From positions 3,596,001 to 3,660,000 of the forward strand of contig JARDVN010000001.1 of NCBI GenBank assembly GCA_028994555.1: DNA of 64,000 nucleotides. Direction: 5' to 3'. Shown piece by piece: positions 9,365 to 19,172 of this stretch (positions within the stretch are counted from its first letter, which is position 1; every line of letters begins with the position of its first letter). The translations under genes and the position numbers were made by a program. The notes beneath the pieces are model-generated. The model was given only the letters and a program-made list of their open reading frames with translations, did no database searches and had not been told where the DNA came from. Source of the DNA: Citrobacter amalonaticus. GTDB taxonomy: Bacteria > Pseudomonadota > Gammaproteobacteria > Enterobacterales > Enterobacteriaceae.

Positions 9365-9817
9365 TTAACTTTCATCAGGAATAACGGAAATATGACCATT
9401 ACGCTCCAGAATGGCGTATTTAATTTTTGCGGGATCCGTAATGCCCTGATTCTGTCGCGCCGCGACCAGGATATCATCCAGAGACACGTCAACTTTTTTC
9501 ATCTTCCCGGTTAACGGAACGCCATGCTCGAGCAAAATAACCGGAGAACCGTCCAGTGTAGATTCAGCACCGTTGATCTTTTTCTTAATTAAACCAAACA
9601 GCATATCCACAATGACCAGGGTAATAATTGTCAGCGTCGCACCGGTGACAGAAAAATCATTGCCTAACAGGGCTTGTTGTGTCGCTTCGCTGATAATTAA
9701 TAATAAAATGAGGTCAAAACTGGTCATTTGTAGCAAGGCGCGGCGTCCGACGATTTTAAACACCACCAGTAAAACAAGGTAAATAGCGAGTGCCCGCAAG
9801 ACCATTTCCATACCCAC
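9365..9817 (-). CDS. DUF421 (YetF-type) membrane protein
   Basis: A 150-residue protein with three hydrophobic segments (about residues 6-22, 30-50 and 55-76) and a soluble C-terminal domain containing the family signature. That signature is the D-G-S-P-V-I-L-L-E-H-G pattern followed by M-K-K-x-D-V-S-L-D-D-I-L-V-A-A-R. Proteins of this family are widespread and stress-associated, and the function is unknown. It is shorter than Bacillus YetF proteins, which have an extra C-terminal domain. It lies 4 nt downstream of the membrane protein at 9822-10326 and 8 nt upstream of ydeJ, so the three are likely one operon. Confidence 0.85.
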   Translation of the reverse strand: MGMEMVLRALAIYLVLLVVFKIVGRRALLQMTSFDLILLLIISEATQQALLGNDFSVTGATLTIITLVIVDMLFGLIKKKINGAESTLDGSPVILLEHGVPLTGKMKKVDVSLDDILVAARQNQGITDPAKIKYAILERNGHISVIPDES

Positions 9818-9821
9818 CCCC

Positions 9822-10326
9822 CTACGGATAAATAAACTGTCTGAAATGAATTTCAGGCTCGTGATTCAACTGTACAACACTCTGCGGATAACCCGGTTTT
9901 ACCGGCATCACCCGCAGCCAGACGGTGGCATCTTTTTTGATTATTAAGTGTGTTATAGACCAGATAAAGATCGCTGCCGTGACTGTACATGCGGTCAGGT
10001 CGCGGCCAGAGTGTTTCTGTTTCATAAGCTGTATTAAAATCTCCACCAATGCGCAAAATCGTCTGTGGTGATGGAGGGAGAGGAATCACGATTTTTAATT
10101 TAAATTCCGTCTGCAGACGACCAAATCGCTCATACTCCACATGAGCAGTATTATTTGCATTTTCCTTTACTGCCGCGCTGAAATAACCGCCAGAAAAAAA
10201 ACCTGCCAGCGCCAGCAGGATAATAACAAGGAGGACCACAAAGCCAATCTTATGAAATTTTTCTTCAAAATTCAGAAAATGCTGACTTTCGTTGACTCCA
10301 GGCAATTTTGAATTTTCTTTGTCCAT
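9822..10326 (-). CDS. Unknown single-span membrane protein (one-base frameshift)
   Basis: I do not recognise this protein. After repair it has about 167 residues: a ~26-residue polar N terminus, one transmembrane helix (about 28-50, V-V-L-L-V-I-I-L-L-A-L-A-G-F-F), then a beta-rich extracytoplasmic domain with several P-P-S-P and I-G-G-D turns. It ends F-R-Q-F-I-Y-P. The frame is broken by a T6 run at 9933-9938; five T give N-N-Q-K-D-A-T-V-W-L-R-V. It starts an apparent operon with the DUF421 gene, which suggests a membrane complex; that is inference only. Confidence 0.7.
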
Positions 10327-10467
10327 CGCTGCCCCCCGCCGTCTCGCTTATATTTCGCCACCGGGATGATTTGCATAGCGTTTACCCTTTAAGACTCATC
10401 TCGTTTGCCAGATTAAGAAATAGCAACCAGACTTAATAAGTCAAGTTGACGACCCAATGGAGGCAGT

Positions 10468-10860
10468 ATGAAATTATCCGTGGCACCCTTATTGTGTTGT
10501 TTTTTAATCCCTGGCGCTTTTGCTGAAGATAATGGAGGGCTGAAAAAGGACACCGCGCCGCCGCCGCCGCATGCGCTGGACGATGGGTATCGCGGGGTTG
10601 AGGATGCGCGCACCATGACGGTAGAACAGGCCAAAACCCTGCATGATGGCGCCACCATCTCTTTGCGCGGCAATCTGATTGATACGCAAGGTGATGACAA
10701 ATATGCTTTCCGCGATAAAACCGGCACCATTACGGTACTCATTCCCCGCGCCGTCTTTGATGGCCGTACCGTGAAACCCGATTATATGATCAGTATTAAC
10801 GGCAGTCTGGACACCAAAACGCAGCCGCCTGTCGTGCGCGTAAACAGAATTCAGAAATAA
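10468..10860 (+). CDS. ydeI: YdeI-like periplasmic OB-fold (BOF/YgiW) protein
   Basis: A 130-residue secreted protein. A signal peptide (about 1-19, ending G-A-F-A) is followed by a short proline run and then a bacterial OB-fold domain with [10 protein letters not shown] and I-S-L-R-G-N-L-I. It continues with [15 protein letters not shown] and I-S-I-N-G-S-L-D, and ends R-V-N-R-I-Q-K. Family members such as YdeI and YgiW are linked to hydrogen peroxide and antimicrobial-peptide tolerance. GGAGG lies 6 nt before the ATG. It is divergent from the unknown membrane gene. The 280 nt that follow contain no gene I can support. Confidence 0.82.
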   Translation: MKLSVAPLLCCFLIPGAFAEDNGGLKKDTAPPPPHALDDGYRGVEDARTMTVEQAKTLHDGATISLRGNLIDTQGDDKYAFRDKTGTITVLIPRAVFDGRTVKPDYMISINGSLDTKTQPPVVRVNRIQK

Positions 10861-11140
10861 GTTTAAGCCGTTTACTGTCGGACGTGTAAAACGTGCTGGT
10901 ATTCGTCGCCGTAATCCGTACCATACGCGACATACTTTTGCCTGTAGGCTTCGGTCAACCGAAGCGTTCACGTCTTTTATAGCCAACCCGATGGGGTATA
11001 AAACGCACACAGGTGGTATACGAATTAACGTAGCCTGCATCGACGTATTGACGACGAGCAGGCTGCAGGCGAAACGCAAAACTGCCACGCTGATATGCGT
11101 GTCGTGACATGCCCCTTTCCGGTGTTCGAGACAGTAAATA

Positions 11141-12076
11141 ATGTTAGAAAATCAACAAGCGACGAAGAAAGAACAGTACAACCTGAATAAATTGCAGAAA
11201 CGTCTGCGCCGTAACGTCGGCGAAGCGATTGCCGATTTCAATATGATTGAAGATGGCGATCGCATTATGGTCTGCCTCTCCGGCGGCAAAGACAGCTACA
11301 CCATGCTGGAAATCCTGCGTAATTTGCAGCAAAGCGCCCCGATCAGTTTTTCGCTGGTGGCCGTTAACCTTGACCAGAAACAGCCCGGATTTCCCGAACA
11401 TATCCTGCCTGAATATCTCGAACAGCTTGGCGTCGAGTACAAAATCGTTGAAGAGAACACCTATGGGATCGTAAAAGAGAAGATCCCGGAAGGCAAAACC
11501 ACCTGCTCTCTGTGTTCACGCCTGCGCCGCGGCATTCTCTACCGTACCGCAACGGAGCTGGGCGCCACCAAAATCGCGCTAGGCCATCATCGTGACGATA
11601 TTCTCCAGACATTGTTCCTGAATATGTTTTATGGCGGAAGAATGAAAGGGATGCCGCCGAAATTGATGAGCGATGACGGTAAGCACATCGTGATCCGCCC
11701 GCTCGCCTATTGCCGTGAAAAAGACATTGAACGCTTTGCCGAAGCGAAAGGTTTCCCAATCATCCCTTGTAATTTGTGCGGCTCGCAGCCGAACCTGCAA
11801 CGCCAGGTGATTGCCGATATGCTGCGTGACTGGGATAAGCGTTATCCAGGCCGTATTGAAACCATGTTCAGCGCCATGCAGAACGTGGTGCCTTCACACC
11901 TGAGCGATATCAACCTGTTTGATTTCAAAGGCATTAAGCACGGTTCTGATGTTATTGATGGCGGCGATCTGGCGTTTGATCGCGAAGAGATCCCGCTACA
12001 GCCTGCAGGCTGGCAACCGGAAGAAGACGACAATCAACTGGATGAACTCCGCCTGAATGTCGTGGAAGTGAAGTAA
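11141..12076 (+). CDS. ttcA: tRNA 2-thiocytidine biosynthesis protein TtcA
   Basis: A 311-residue ATP-dependent tRNA thiolase making 2-thiocytidine at position 32, with a [4Fe-4S] cluster. The PP-loop S-G-G-K-D-S lies near residue 47, the cluster/catalytic cysteines in T-T-C-S-L-C-S near 122-125, and the third Cys in I-P-C-N-L-C-G near 210; G-H-H-R-D-D is also present. The length equals K-12 TtcA. In K-12 this locus is the attachment site of the Rac prophage; here the gene is intact and no phage sequence flanks it. Confidence 0.97.
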   Translation: MLENQQATKKEQYNLNKLQKRLRRNVGEAIADFNMIEDGDRIMVCLSGGKDSYTMLEILRNLQQSAPISFSLVAVNLDQKQPGFPEHILPEYLEQLGVEYKIVEENTYGIVKEKIPEGKTTCSLCSRLRRGILYRTATELGATKIALGHHRDDILQTLFLNMFYGGRMKGMPPKLMSDDGKHIVIRPLAYCREKDIERFAEAKGFPIIPCNLCGSQPNLQRQVIADMLRDWDKRYPGRIETMFSAMQNVVPSHLSDINLFDFKGIKHGSDVIDGGDLAFDREEIPLQPAGWQPEEDDNQLDELRLNVVEVK

Positions 12077-12085
12077 CGGGATATG

Positions 12086-12109
12086 TGCCGGATGCACCCG
12101 CATCCGGCA
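12086..12109. repeat. REP-like palindrome between ttcA and dbpA
   Basis: GCCGGATG (87-94 of the 12000s) and CATCCGGC (101-108) form a compact stem in the 44-nt gap between two convergent genes. This is the core of enterobacterial REP units and could also terminate transcription. Only one unit is present. Confidence 0.65.
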
Positions 12110-12120
12110 GGTTGACCGAT

Positions 12121-13496
12121 TTATTTCAGCAGGCGAACCCGGCAGCTTTTGCCTTTAATCTTACCGCTCTGGAGCTGTTTCCACGCCTTGTTTGCTACCG
12201 ACTGACGGACCGCCACATACACGTGCGCCGGATGAACGGTAATTTTACCGATATCCGCCCCCCTGAAGCCCCATATCCCCGGTTAACGCCCCCAACACAT
12301 CACCCGGACGCATTTTGGCTTTCTTGCCGCCATCGATACACAGCGTCGCCATCTCAGCACTCAAAGGTGCAATCGCGACGTTTGTCGGGGCTGGTTGCCA
12401 GTTAAGCCGGAGCTGAAGCATTTCGGAAAGAATATTTGCCCGCTGCGCCTCTTCCGGTGCGCAAAAGCTAATCGCCAGACCGCTGTTGCCGGCACGCGCA
12501 GTGCGTCCGATACGGTGAACGTGAACCTCCGGATCCCAGGCCAGTTCGAAATTCACCACCAGCTCCAGAGATTTGATATCGAGTCCACGCGCCGCAACGT
12601 CAGTCGCCACCAGCACTCGCGCACTGCCGTTGGCAAAACGCACCAGTGTCTGATCGCGATCGCGCTGTTCCAGATCGCCATGCAGCGCCAGTGCGCTTTG
12701 TCCCGCCGCGTTCAGCGCATCGCACACGGCCTGACAATCTTTTTTTAGTGTTGCAGAACACCACGCAGGATGCAGGCAGATGCTGGCTGAGCAGCTTTTG
12801 CAACAGTGGGATTTTGCCGTGCGTGGAAACCTCGAAGAACTGCTGTTCAATAGCGGGAAGCGCGTCCACAGAATCAATTTCAATGGAGATCGGGTTGCGC
12901 TGTACCCGACCACTGATTGCGGCGATCGCCTCCGGCCAGGTGGCGGAAAACAACAGCGTCTGACGCGACTCGGGCGCGAAGCGAATCACTTCGTCGATCG
13001 CCTCACTGAATCCCATATCCAGCATCCGGTCCGCTTCATCCATTACCAGGGTGGTCAGTGCATCCAGCGAAACGGTGCCTTTTTGCAGGTGGTCCAGCAA
13101 ACGGCCAGGCGTCGCCACAATGATATGCGGCGCGTGCTGTAAAGAGTCACGCTGCGCGCCGAAGGGTTGCCCGCCGCACAGCGTCAAAATTTTGGTATTG
13201 GGCAAGAAACGCGCCAGACGACGTAACTCCCCTGCGACCTGGTCAGCCAGCTCGCGCGTCGGGCAGAGAACCAGAGACTGCGTCTGAAACAGCGTGACAT
13301 CAATATGCTGTAGCAGCCCAAGCCCAAATGCCGCCGTCTTCCCGCTGCCGGTTTTTGCCTGCACCCGGACATCCTGCCCTGCCAGAATCGCCGGCAGCGC
13401 CGCCGCCTGCACGGGCGTCATGGACAAATAGCCCAACTCGTTCAAATTAGCGAGCTGGGCGGCGGGAAGAACATTCAGGGTAGAAAAAGCAGTCAC
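12121..13496 (-). CDS. dbpA: ATP-dependent RNA helicase DbpA (two frameshifts)
   Basis: A DEAD-box helicase acting in 50S subunit assembly at 23S rRNA hairpin 92. Motifs: A-K-T-G-S-G-K-T-A near residue 48, P-T-R-E-L, V-A-T-P-G-R, D-E-A-D (D-E-A-D-R-M-L-D), S-A-T, A-T-D-V-A-A-R-G-L-D and H-R-I-G-R-T-A-R. The C-terminal RNA-binding domain carries I-G-K-I-T-V-H. Two +1 runs break it: T7 at 12740-12746 (six give C-N-T-K-K-D-C-Q) and C6 at 12258-12263 (five give L-Q-G-A-D-I-G-K-I). With both repaired the protein has 457 residues, exactly the K-12 length, and ends at 12121. Confidence 0.95.
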
Positions 13497-13525
13497 AATT
13501 TAATCTCACGGTAAACGACTCACAG

Positions 13526-13708
13526 TCAGCAGGCGCGTATCCTCGCAGATCTGCGGCTGTGATGCGACAACTTAATCGGTACTTCGTCGGGCGGCGGGTC
13601 AGGCATCGGCTGTGGACGAGGGATCGGATCGGGTACAGGAACGGGATCGGTAGGAACGGGATCCGAGAAATGAATGTCTTGTTGGCGGTGGGTTAGCAGA
13701 TGGAACAT
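13526..13708 (-). CDS. Small proline-rich protein of unknown function
   Basis: A 60-residue protein whose centre is a run of Pro-x dipeptides alternating with Asp and Val (roughly residues 16-43: D-P-V-P-T-D-P-V-P-V-P-D-P-I-P). This is flanked by a short histidine-containing N terminus and a basic C terminus (S-R-R-S-A-R-I-R). Such a region should form an extended polyproline II rod. There is no signal peptide or membrane segment. A strong GGAGG lies 6 nt before the ATG, which favours a real gene. It lies between dbpA and the fnrS terminator on the same strand. A similar small gene may exist at this place in E. coli, but I do not assign a symbol. Confidence 0.6.
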   Translation of the reverse strand: MFHLLTHRQQDIHFSDPVPTDPVPVPDPIPRPQPMPDPPPDEVPIKLSHHSRRSARIRAC

Positions 13709-13766
13709 TTTTGCCTCCGGGATTTCATTGGCTCCCTTTCAGGGTAGTCGCTGAAAACGTACAGGC

Positions 13767-13889
13767 AAAAAAAAGCCGACTTATTTAAGTCGGCGTCGTA
13801 CGAATCAATTGTGCTATGCAGTAATTCAAAAAAAGGAAGTAAGACAATATGGAGCGCAACGCCCATCGCTTGACGTTGCATTCACCTGC
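13767..13889 (-). ncRNA. fnrS: FnrS small RNA
   Basis: The minus strand from 13889 begins GCAGGTGAATGCAACGTCAA and continues nearly base for base like E. coli FnrS. It ends in the terminator hairpin GCCGACTT/AAGTCGGC (75-82 and 87-94 of the 13700s) and a T8 tract (13767-13774). FnrS is an Hfq-dependent RNA made anaerobically under FNR control; it represses mRNAs of aerobic enzymes such as sodB and maeA. Location between zntB and dbpA is as in K-12. The length is 123 nt, against 122 remembered for K-12; the extra base is in an internal T7 run. Confidence 0.96.
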
Positions 13890-13924
13890 AAGAGTGATAT
13901 TGCCCCGAACAGGCACCACTTTTA

Positions 13925-13938
13925 TTGACTTCGCTCAA
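13925..13938 (-). promoter_or_regulatory. FNR box of fnrS
   Basis: On the minus strand TTGAGCGAAGTCAA matches the FNR consensus TTGAT-N4-ATCAA. Its centre lies about 42 bp before the FnrS 5' end, the class II activator position. AATATC-type -10 bases lie near 13897-13902. Confidence 0.8.
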
Positions 13939-13983
13939 TCTTAAAGCCGTTTTAGGCAGAGAAATCTCTTAAAACACTCGTTT

Positions 13984-14982
<999 letters not shown>

Positions 14983-15056
14983 TCACGCTTTTCTGGTTAG
15001 TCTAGCCATCGACGTATGTTAAGCAACTACTCATTCACCCAATGTACGGCCAGGCT

Positions 15057-16190
15057 TCATGAAACTCCCCGTACAGAGTACTGAGGTGCTGAAAGAGAAA
15101 TCTCCTCGGCGGCATCACTTAAACGGAACTGATGTGTTTTTGACTGGAGATCGACAACCTGTGATCTCAACACATCCGACGAACCCGATAATTCATCCAC
15201 CATCAGGGCGTTACTTTGCGTCACCTTTTCCAGTTCGCTCATCGCCTGGGTTATCTGACTTATTCCTTTTTCTTGTTCGGCCGTGGAGGTCGATATTTCA
15301 CACATCAACTGACTTAACTGCCCTGCGCCCTGAACAATTTCCTGCATATTCTTTTCTGTTTCGCCAACAATCATTGCGCCTTGCTGCACATTTTGATGCG
15401 TAACATCGATCAGGCCGCGGATATTTTTTGCAGCTTCTGCACTTCGGTGCGCCAGATGTCGAACTTCCGTGGCCACGACGGAAAATCCTTTTCCCTGCTC
15501 GCCCGCTCGCGCCGCTTCTACTGCGGCATTCAGGGCCAGAATATTGGTCTGGAAAGCAATATCGTCTATCAGGGTGATAATTTCTGTCATTTGCTGTGTA
15601 CATGACGTAATCGAATGCATATTGCTGGCGACCTGAACCATTAATTCGCTGCCTTTGCAGGCACATTGCATCGCACTATTAGCCTGTTGGCTGGCAAGTC
15701 GTGTGTGGTCGGCATTGTTGCGAGTGCTGGCGGCCATCTGTTCCATACTGGCGGCTGTCTGGATTAATGAGGCGGACTGCTGTTCGGTTTTAACGGATAA
15801 TTCAGCACTACGGGCGGCCAGTTGCTCTGACAACGACAGTGCTGTTTTTGAAGAATGTCTGATCTCCCGCACCAGCGTCGCGATACTGCCGGATAAACTA
15901 TTGATGCCCGGTATGAGTCTCCCGGCGCAGTTATTGCCAAATTCAGGAATATGAACAGCAAGATTCCCCGCGGTCACTAACTCAATACTTTTCTTGACGG
16001 TATTGATAGGCGTGACAAGATATATTGTCATGTAGCACCATAATGCGCATAACGCCACCAAAAAAATGACGTCTATAGATAGAATTACCGACAATTTAAG
16101 CGAGTACATTATTTGCACGAGGTTAATCAGGCTAAAGATAAATAGCAGAAATACGACAATAAAGGTTCTGACGCTAATGTGTTTTAACAT
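15057..16190 (-). CDS. Methyl-accepting chemotaxis protein lacking a periplasmic sensor domain
   Basis: A 377-residue chemoreceptor. Two membrane helices (about 9-30 and 36-58) are joined by only a few residues, so there is no periplasmic ligand domain. A HAMP region (about 58-105) and the coiled-coil signalling domain follow. The conserved hairpin tip [23 protein letters not shown] lies near 213-235, then [10 protein letters not shown]. Glutamate/glutamine methylation-type sites are present in the flanking helices. No NWETF-type CheR tether is seen at the C terminus. It would report an intracellular or membrane-linked signal to CheA/CheW. K-12 has no gene at this position. Confidence 0.88.
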   Translation of the reverse strand: MLKHISVRTFIVVFLLFIFSLINLVQIMYSLKLSVILSIDVIFLVALCALWCYMTIYLVTPINTVKKSIELVTAGNLAVHIPEFGNNCAGRLIPGINSLSGSIATLVREIRHSSKTALSLSEQLAARSAELSVKTEQQSASLIQTAASMEQMAASTRNNADHTRLASQQANSAMQCACKGSELMVQVASNMHSITSCTQQMTEIITLIDDIAFQTNILALNAAVEAARAGEQGKGFSVVATEVRHLAHRSAEAAKNIRGLIDVTHQNVQQGAMIVGETEKNMQEIVQGAGQLSQLMCEISTSTAEQEKGISQITQAMSELEKVTQSNALMVDELSGSSDVLRSQVVDLQSKTHQFRLSDAAEEISLSAPQYSVRGVS

Positions 16191-16612
16191 TTTAAACCTG
16201 TTAAAGAGTAATATGGCAGGTCATATTTATATAGCATCAGGGAAGCATATATTCTTCTCGTTTCGCTCTTTATTCGCATTTCACGTTGAGATTTATTAAA
16301 TTTGGCTTAGAGCAGGATAATCATAATTGCGTTTGCCTTTTGCTGTCGGTTCATCATGGAATGAGGTCACATTTCTCTCCATGCCGATGTGATTCTTCTG
16401 CTTAACAGTTAAGCGATGCGACATTTACTTCGATAAGCATTTAACCGGACTTAAATGATAAGATTCCATGATGTTTAAATCAGTCTCTTTGCGTTTTTGT
16501 CACATTTCGTTTTAGCACGCTAATGCGTCAGAGAAAAAATTGTGGAGCTGCCCTTTTTTTCTCATGCGAATGAATGAATCCCTGCTAAATTTAACTGCAC
16601 GACAGATTCTCG
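16191..16612. other. 422-nt gap without a supported gene
   Basis: AT-rich divergent region between the chemoreceptor and the MHYT remnant. I see no convincing gene, sRNA signature or flagellar sigma28 promoter. Short open frames here lack ribosome binding sites. Confidence 0.6.
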
Positions 16613-17456
16613 ATGGAAAGCCAGATGGTGCACGTATCATGGGATCCGGGATTAATCGCCTTCTTCTTTCTCATCGCCCTGCTCGTCGCATCGCTGGCGA
16701 TTCACATGAGCACCTCCGGCAACTCACTCTCGCGAACCCGGCTGCTCGCCGCAACGGCTGTACTGAGCATGGGTATGGTCATCATGCATTATGTCGGTAT
16801 GGCCGCGATTATTGGGCATGGTGCCATTGTCTGGAATCAGGGGTTGGTTGCGCTGTCCGTTATCATTGCCGTTTTGGCCTCCGGCATCGGTCTGCGACTG
16901 GCTTTTTCACCGCCCAGGAATATGCGCCAGACCTTGCTCAATCGGTTGGCAGCATCACTGATGGTCGCCCTGGCGATCTCTGCCATGCACTACACTGGTA
17001 TGGGCGCCGCCACATTCAGCCATCATAACCCCCCACTCCCCACAGGCCTCAGCCAGGTTGAACTCGCCGTTTATGTCGCGGGTATCACACTGGTGACGCG
17101 TGAAGGCGGACGTTGCCATGTATCATGTGAAGCAACAGGGTCATGATGGCTGGGCCATCTATCAACCGGAAATGGAAGCCATTGTCACTACCGCGCCAGC
17201 CTTCTTACAGGGACTGTCCCAGGCGCTGGCGCGTAATGAATTCGAGTTGTGGTATTTACGTGTTGTCGCAGAAGGAATCGAAACGCCAGAACAGGAGCGG
17301 CTCCTGACGCAAATGGGATGCGGCGTACTGCAAGGTTTTTTATATGCGCAACCTCTGCCCGCACAGCAAATACTTGCGCTATTACAAAGAGATAGTCTTA
17401 TTAAACAGCTAAGCGCCGTTTCCTGTTTACCACAACAGCGCTCTGTCTCACGGTAA
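16613..17456 (+). pseudogene. Decayed MHYT-GGDEF-EAL cyclic-di-GMP protein
   Basis: The first ~160 codons encode an MHYT sensor with hydrophobic segments and two metal-site motifs, M-H-Y-V-G-M near residue 60 and M-H-Y-T-G-M near 127. The frame then jumps near 17097-17105 into the very end of a GGDEF domain (A-D-V-A-M-Y, then Q-G-H-D-G-W-A-I-Y). It continues into the first residues of an EAL domain (L-A-R-N-E-F-E-L-W-Y), and then directly into the last part of EAL (V-V-A-E-G-I-E-T-P-E-Q, Q-G-F-L-Y-A-Q-P-L). The GGDEF motif, the EAL motif and most catalytic residues are deleted. Unlike the one-base defects elsewhere, these are hundreds of missing bases plus a frame change, so this is a true pseudogene. 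Confidence 0.85.
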
Positions 17457-17506
17457 GTACTTTTTCACATGGTCGCTAATAATTAATAAAAATAACAGGA
17501 ATACGG

Positions 17507-18740
17507 ATGACTTCACACAACCTCGATGCACTGAATTTATTAACACTGCCGGTCTGGATTGTCTCTCCCTGTAGCGAAGAATTGCTTTTTGCCAATCGTA
17601 TCGCCAGAGAAGTGATGCGGGGATACACCTTCAGCCAATTGCGTAAGGGAGTGTATTCCACCCATGCGCAGAATACCTTGCCGCAATATATTACCGATCT
17701 CCGAAACCATCAGGATATTGTCGAAATACTGACGGTGCCACGCGAAGATAATCAGGCCGCGCTCACCTGCAGATTGTCGATAAAGGATCTTCCGGGTTGG
17801 GGGGGATGTGATAATTTTCGAAGGCATTGACATCCCGGCAGTCCAGGGGTTGAAAGCCAGCCGCTCTGCAGCCTATCAGCGTAAAAAACAGGGATTTTAC
17901 GCCCGATTTTTTCTCACAAACTCCGCCCCTATGCTGCTGATAGACCCGGCGAGAGAGGGTCTGATTGTCGATGCCAACCTGGCGGCGCTCAATTTCTACG
18001 GTTACAGCCTGGAAGCGATGTGTCAAAAGCATACATGGGAAATTAATATATTAGGCCGGCAGGTTTTGCCGGTTATGCATGAGATTGCGCGCCTTCCGGG
18101 CGGGCATAAACCATTAAATTTTGTGCATAAAATCGCCGATGGCACCACCCGTCATGTGCAAACCTACGCCGGACCGATTGAAATCTACGGTGACAGACTG
18201 ATGCTGTGCATCATTCACGACATCACTGAGCAGAGACGCCTCGAGCAGGAACTGGAGCACGCCGCCCTGCATGATGCGCTGACTGGTTTGCTCAACCGTC
18301 GCCAGTTCTATAAGTTGACTGAACAGGGTCAGGCGCATCACCTGCCTCTGACCCAGGATTACAGCCTGCTGCTTATTGATACCGACCGGTTTAAAAGCAT
18401 TAATGATCTGTATGGTCACCTCAAAGGCGATGAGGTTCTCTGCGCCCTGGCGCGAACCCTGAAGTCTTGCGCACGCAAAGAGGATTTAGTATTCCGCTGG
18501 GGCGGCGAGGAGTTTGTTCTGCTGTTGCCGCGCACACCGCTGGAAACGGCGTTGTCGTTGGCCGAATCTCTCCGTGCATCGGTGGCGAAAATTAGCCTTC
18601 CCGGTCTGCCGCGCTTTACCGTCAGCATCGGCGTGGCCCAGCACGAGCCGAACGAAAGTACCGATGAGTTGTTTAAACGGGTGGATGCCGCACTCTATCG
18701 CGCCAAGAACGATGGCAGAAACCGGGTTCTGGCCGCCTGA
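17507..18740 (+). CDS. dgcM: Diguanylate cyclase DgcM (one-base frameshift)
   Basis: A cytoplasmic PAS-PAS-GGDEF protein (ydaM in K-12) making cyclic di-GMP. In E. coli it interacts with MlrA to activate csgD and curli. A PAS domain near 145-250 ends I-H-D-I-T-E-Q-R-R. The cyclase starts H-D-A-L-T-G-L-L-N-R-R near 265 and carries the active site R-W-G-G-E-E-F near 335. The frame breaks at a G7 run (17799-17805); six G give P-G-W-G-D-V-I-I-F. Repaired, it has 410 residues, the K-12 length. It lies 50 nt after the MHYT remnant. Confidence 0.94.
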
Positions 18741-18750
18741 AAAACAGCAT

Positions 18751-18777
18751 CCCCGACGACACGTACTGCCGTCGGGG
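18751..18777. terminator. Hairpin between convergent dgcM and pcaC
   Basis: CCCCGACG (18751-18758) pairs with CGTCGGGG (18770-18777) over an 11-nt loop in the short gap between two convergent genes. There is no strong T tract, so its efficiency as an intrinsic terminator is uncertain. Confidence 0.5.
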
Positions 18778-18782
18778 CGGGT

Positions 18783-19172
18783 TCACTTTCCGGCGGCGTC
18801 GCGCTGGTCAAAAACCTGTTGCGCCAGATGCAGCGTCGCATTGGCGGCGGGCAACCCGCAGTAAAGTGCTGAATGCATGATCAGCTCTTTCAGTTCTTCC
18901 CGCGTCACGCCGTTATTAAAGGCCGCATTGAGATGCATTTTCAGCTCTGCTTCACGATTGAGGGCAATCAACATGGCAATGGTTATCATACTGCGCGTAT
19001 GCCGATCCAGCCCGGGGCGGCTCCAGATATCGCCCCAGGCATAACGGGTAATAAAGTTCTGAAACTCTTCATTCAGCGGCGTCAGATTTTGCACGGTTCT
19101 GTCAACATGCGCATCGCCGAGAACCTCCCTGCGTACGACCATTCCCTGCTGGTAGCGTTCTTCATCCTGCAT
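18783..19172 (-). CDS. pcaC: 4-carboxymuconolactone decarboxylase
   Basis: A 129-residue cytoplasmic enzyme that decarboxylates gamma-carboxymuconolactone to beta-ketoadipate enol-lactone. The carboxymuconolactone decarboxylase domain spans almost the whole chain, with F-I-T-R-Y-A-W-G-D-I-W-S-R near 40, R-S-M-I-T-I-A-M-L-I-A-L near 61, and E-L-I-M-H-S-A-L-Y-C-G-L-P-A-A near 95. It is the last gene of pcaIJFBDC; its ATG overlaps the end of pcaD by 11 nt, indicating translational coupling. It is a separate protein here, not a PcaDC (PcaL) fusion. Confidence 0.94.
   Translation of the reverse strand: MQDEERYQQGMVVRREVLGDAHVDRTVQNLTPLNEEFQNFITRYAWGDIWSRPGLDRHTRSMITIAMLIALNREAELKMHLNAAFNNGVTREELKELIMHSALYCGLPAANATLHLAQQVFDQRDAAGK

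Noticed and set aside
16540..16612. Upstream start of the MHYT frame at 16540
   Set aside because: That frame is different from the MHYT frame and codes for no recognisable domain; the MHYT segment begins at 16613.
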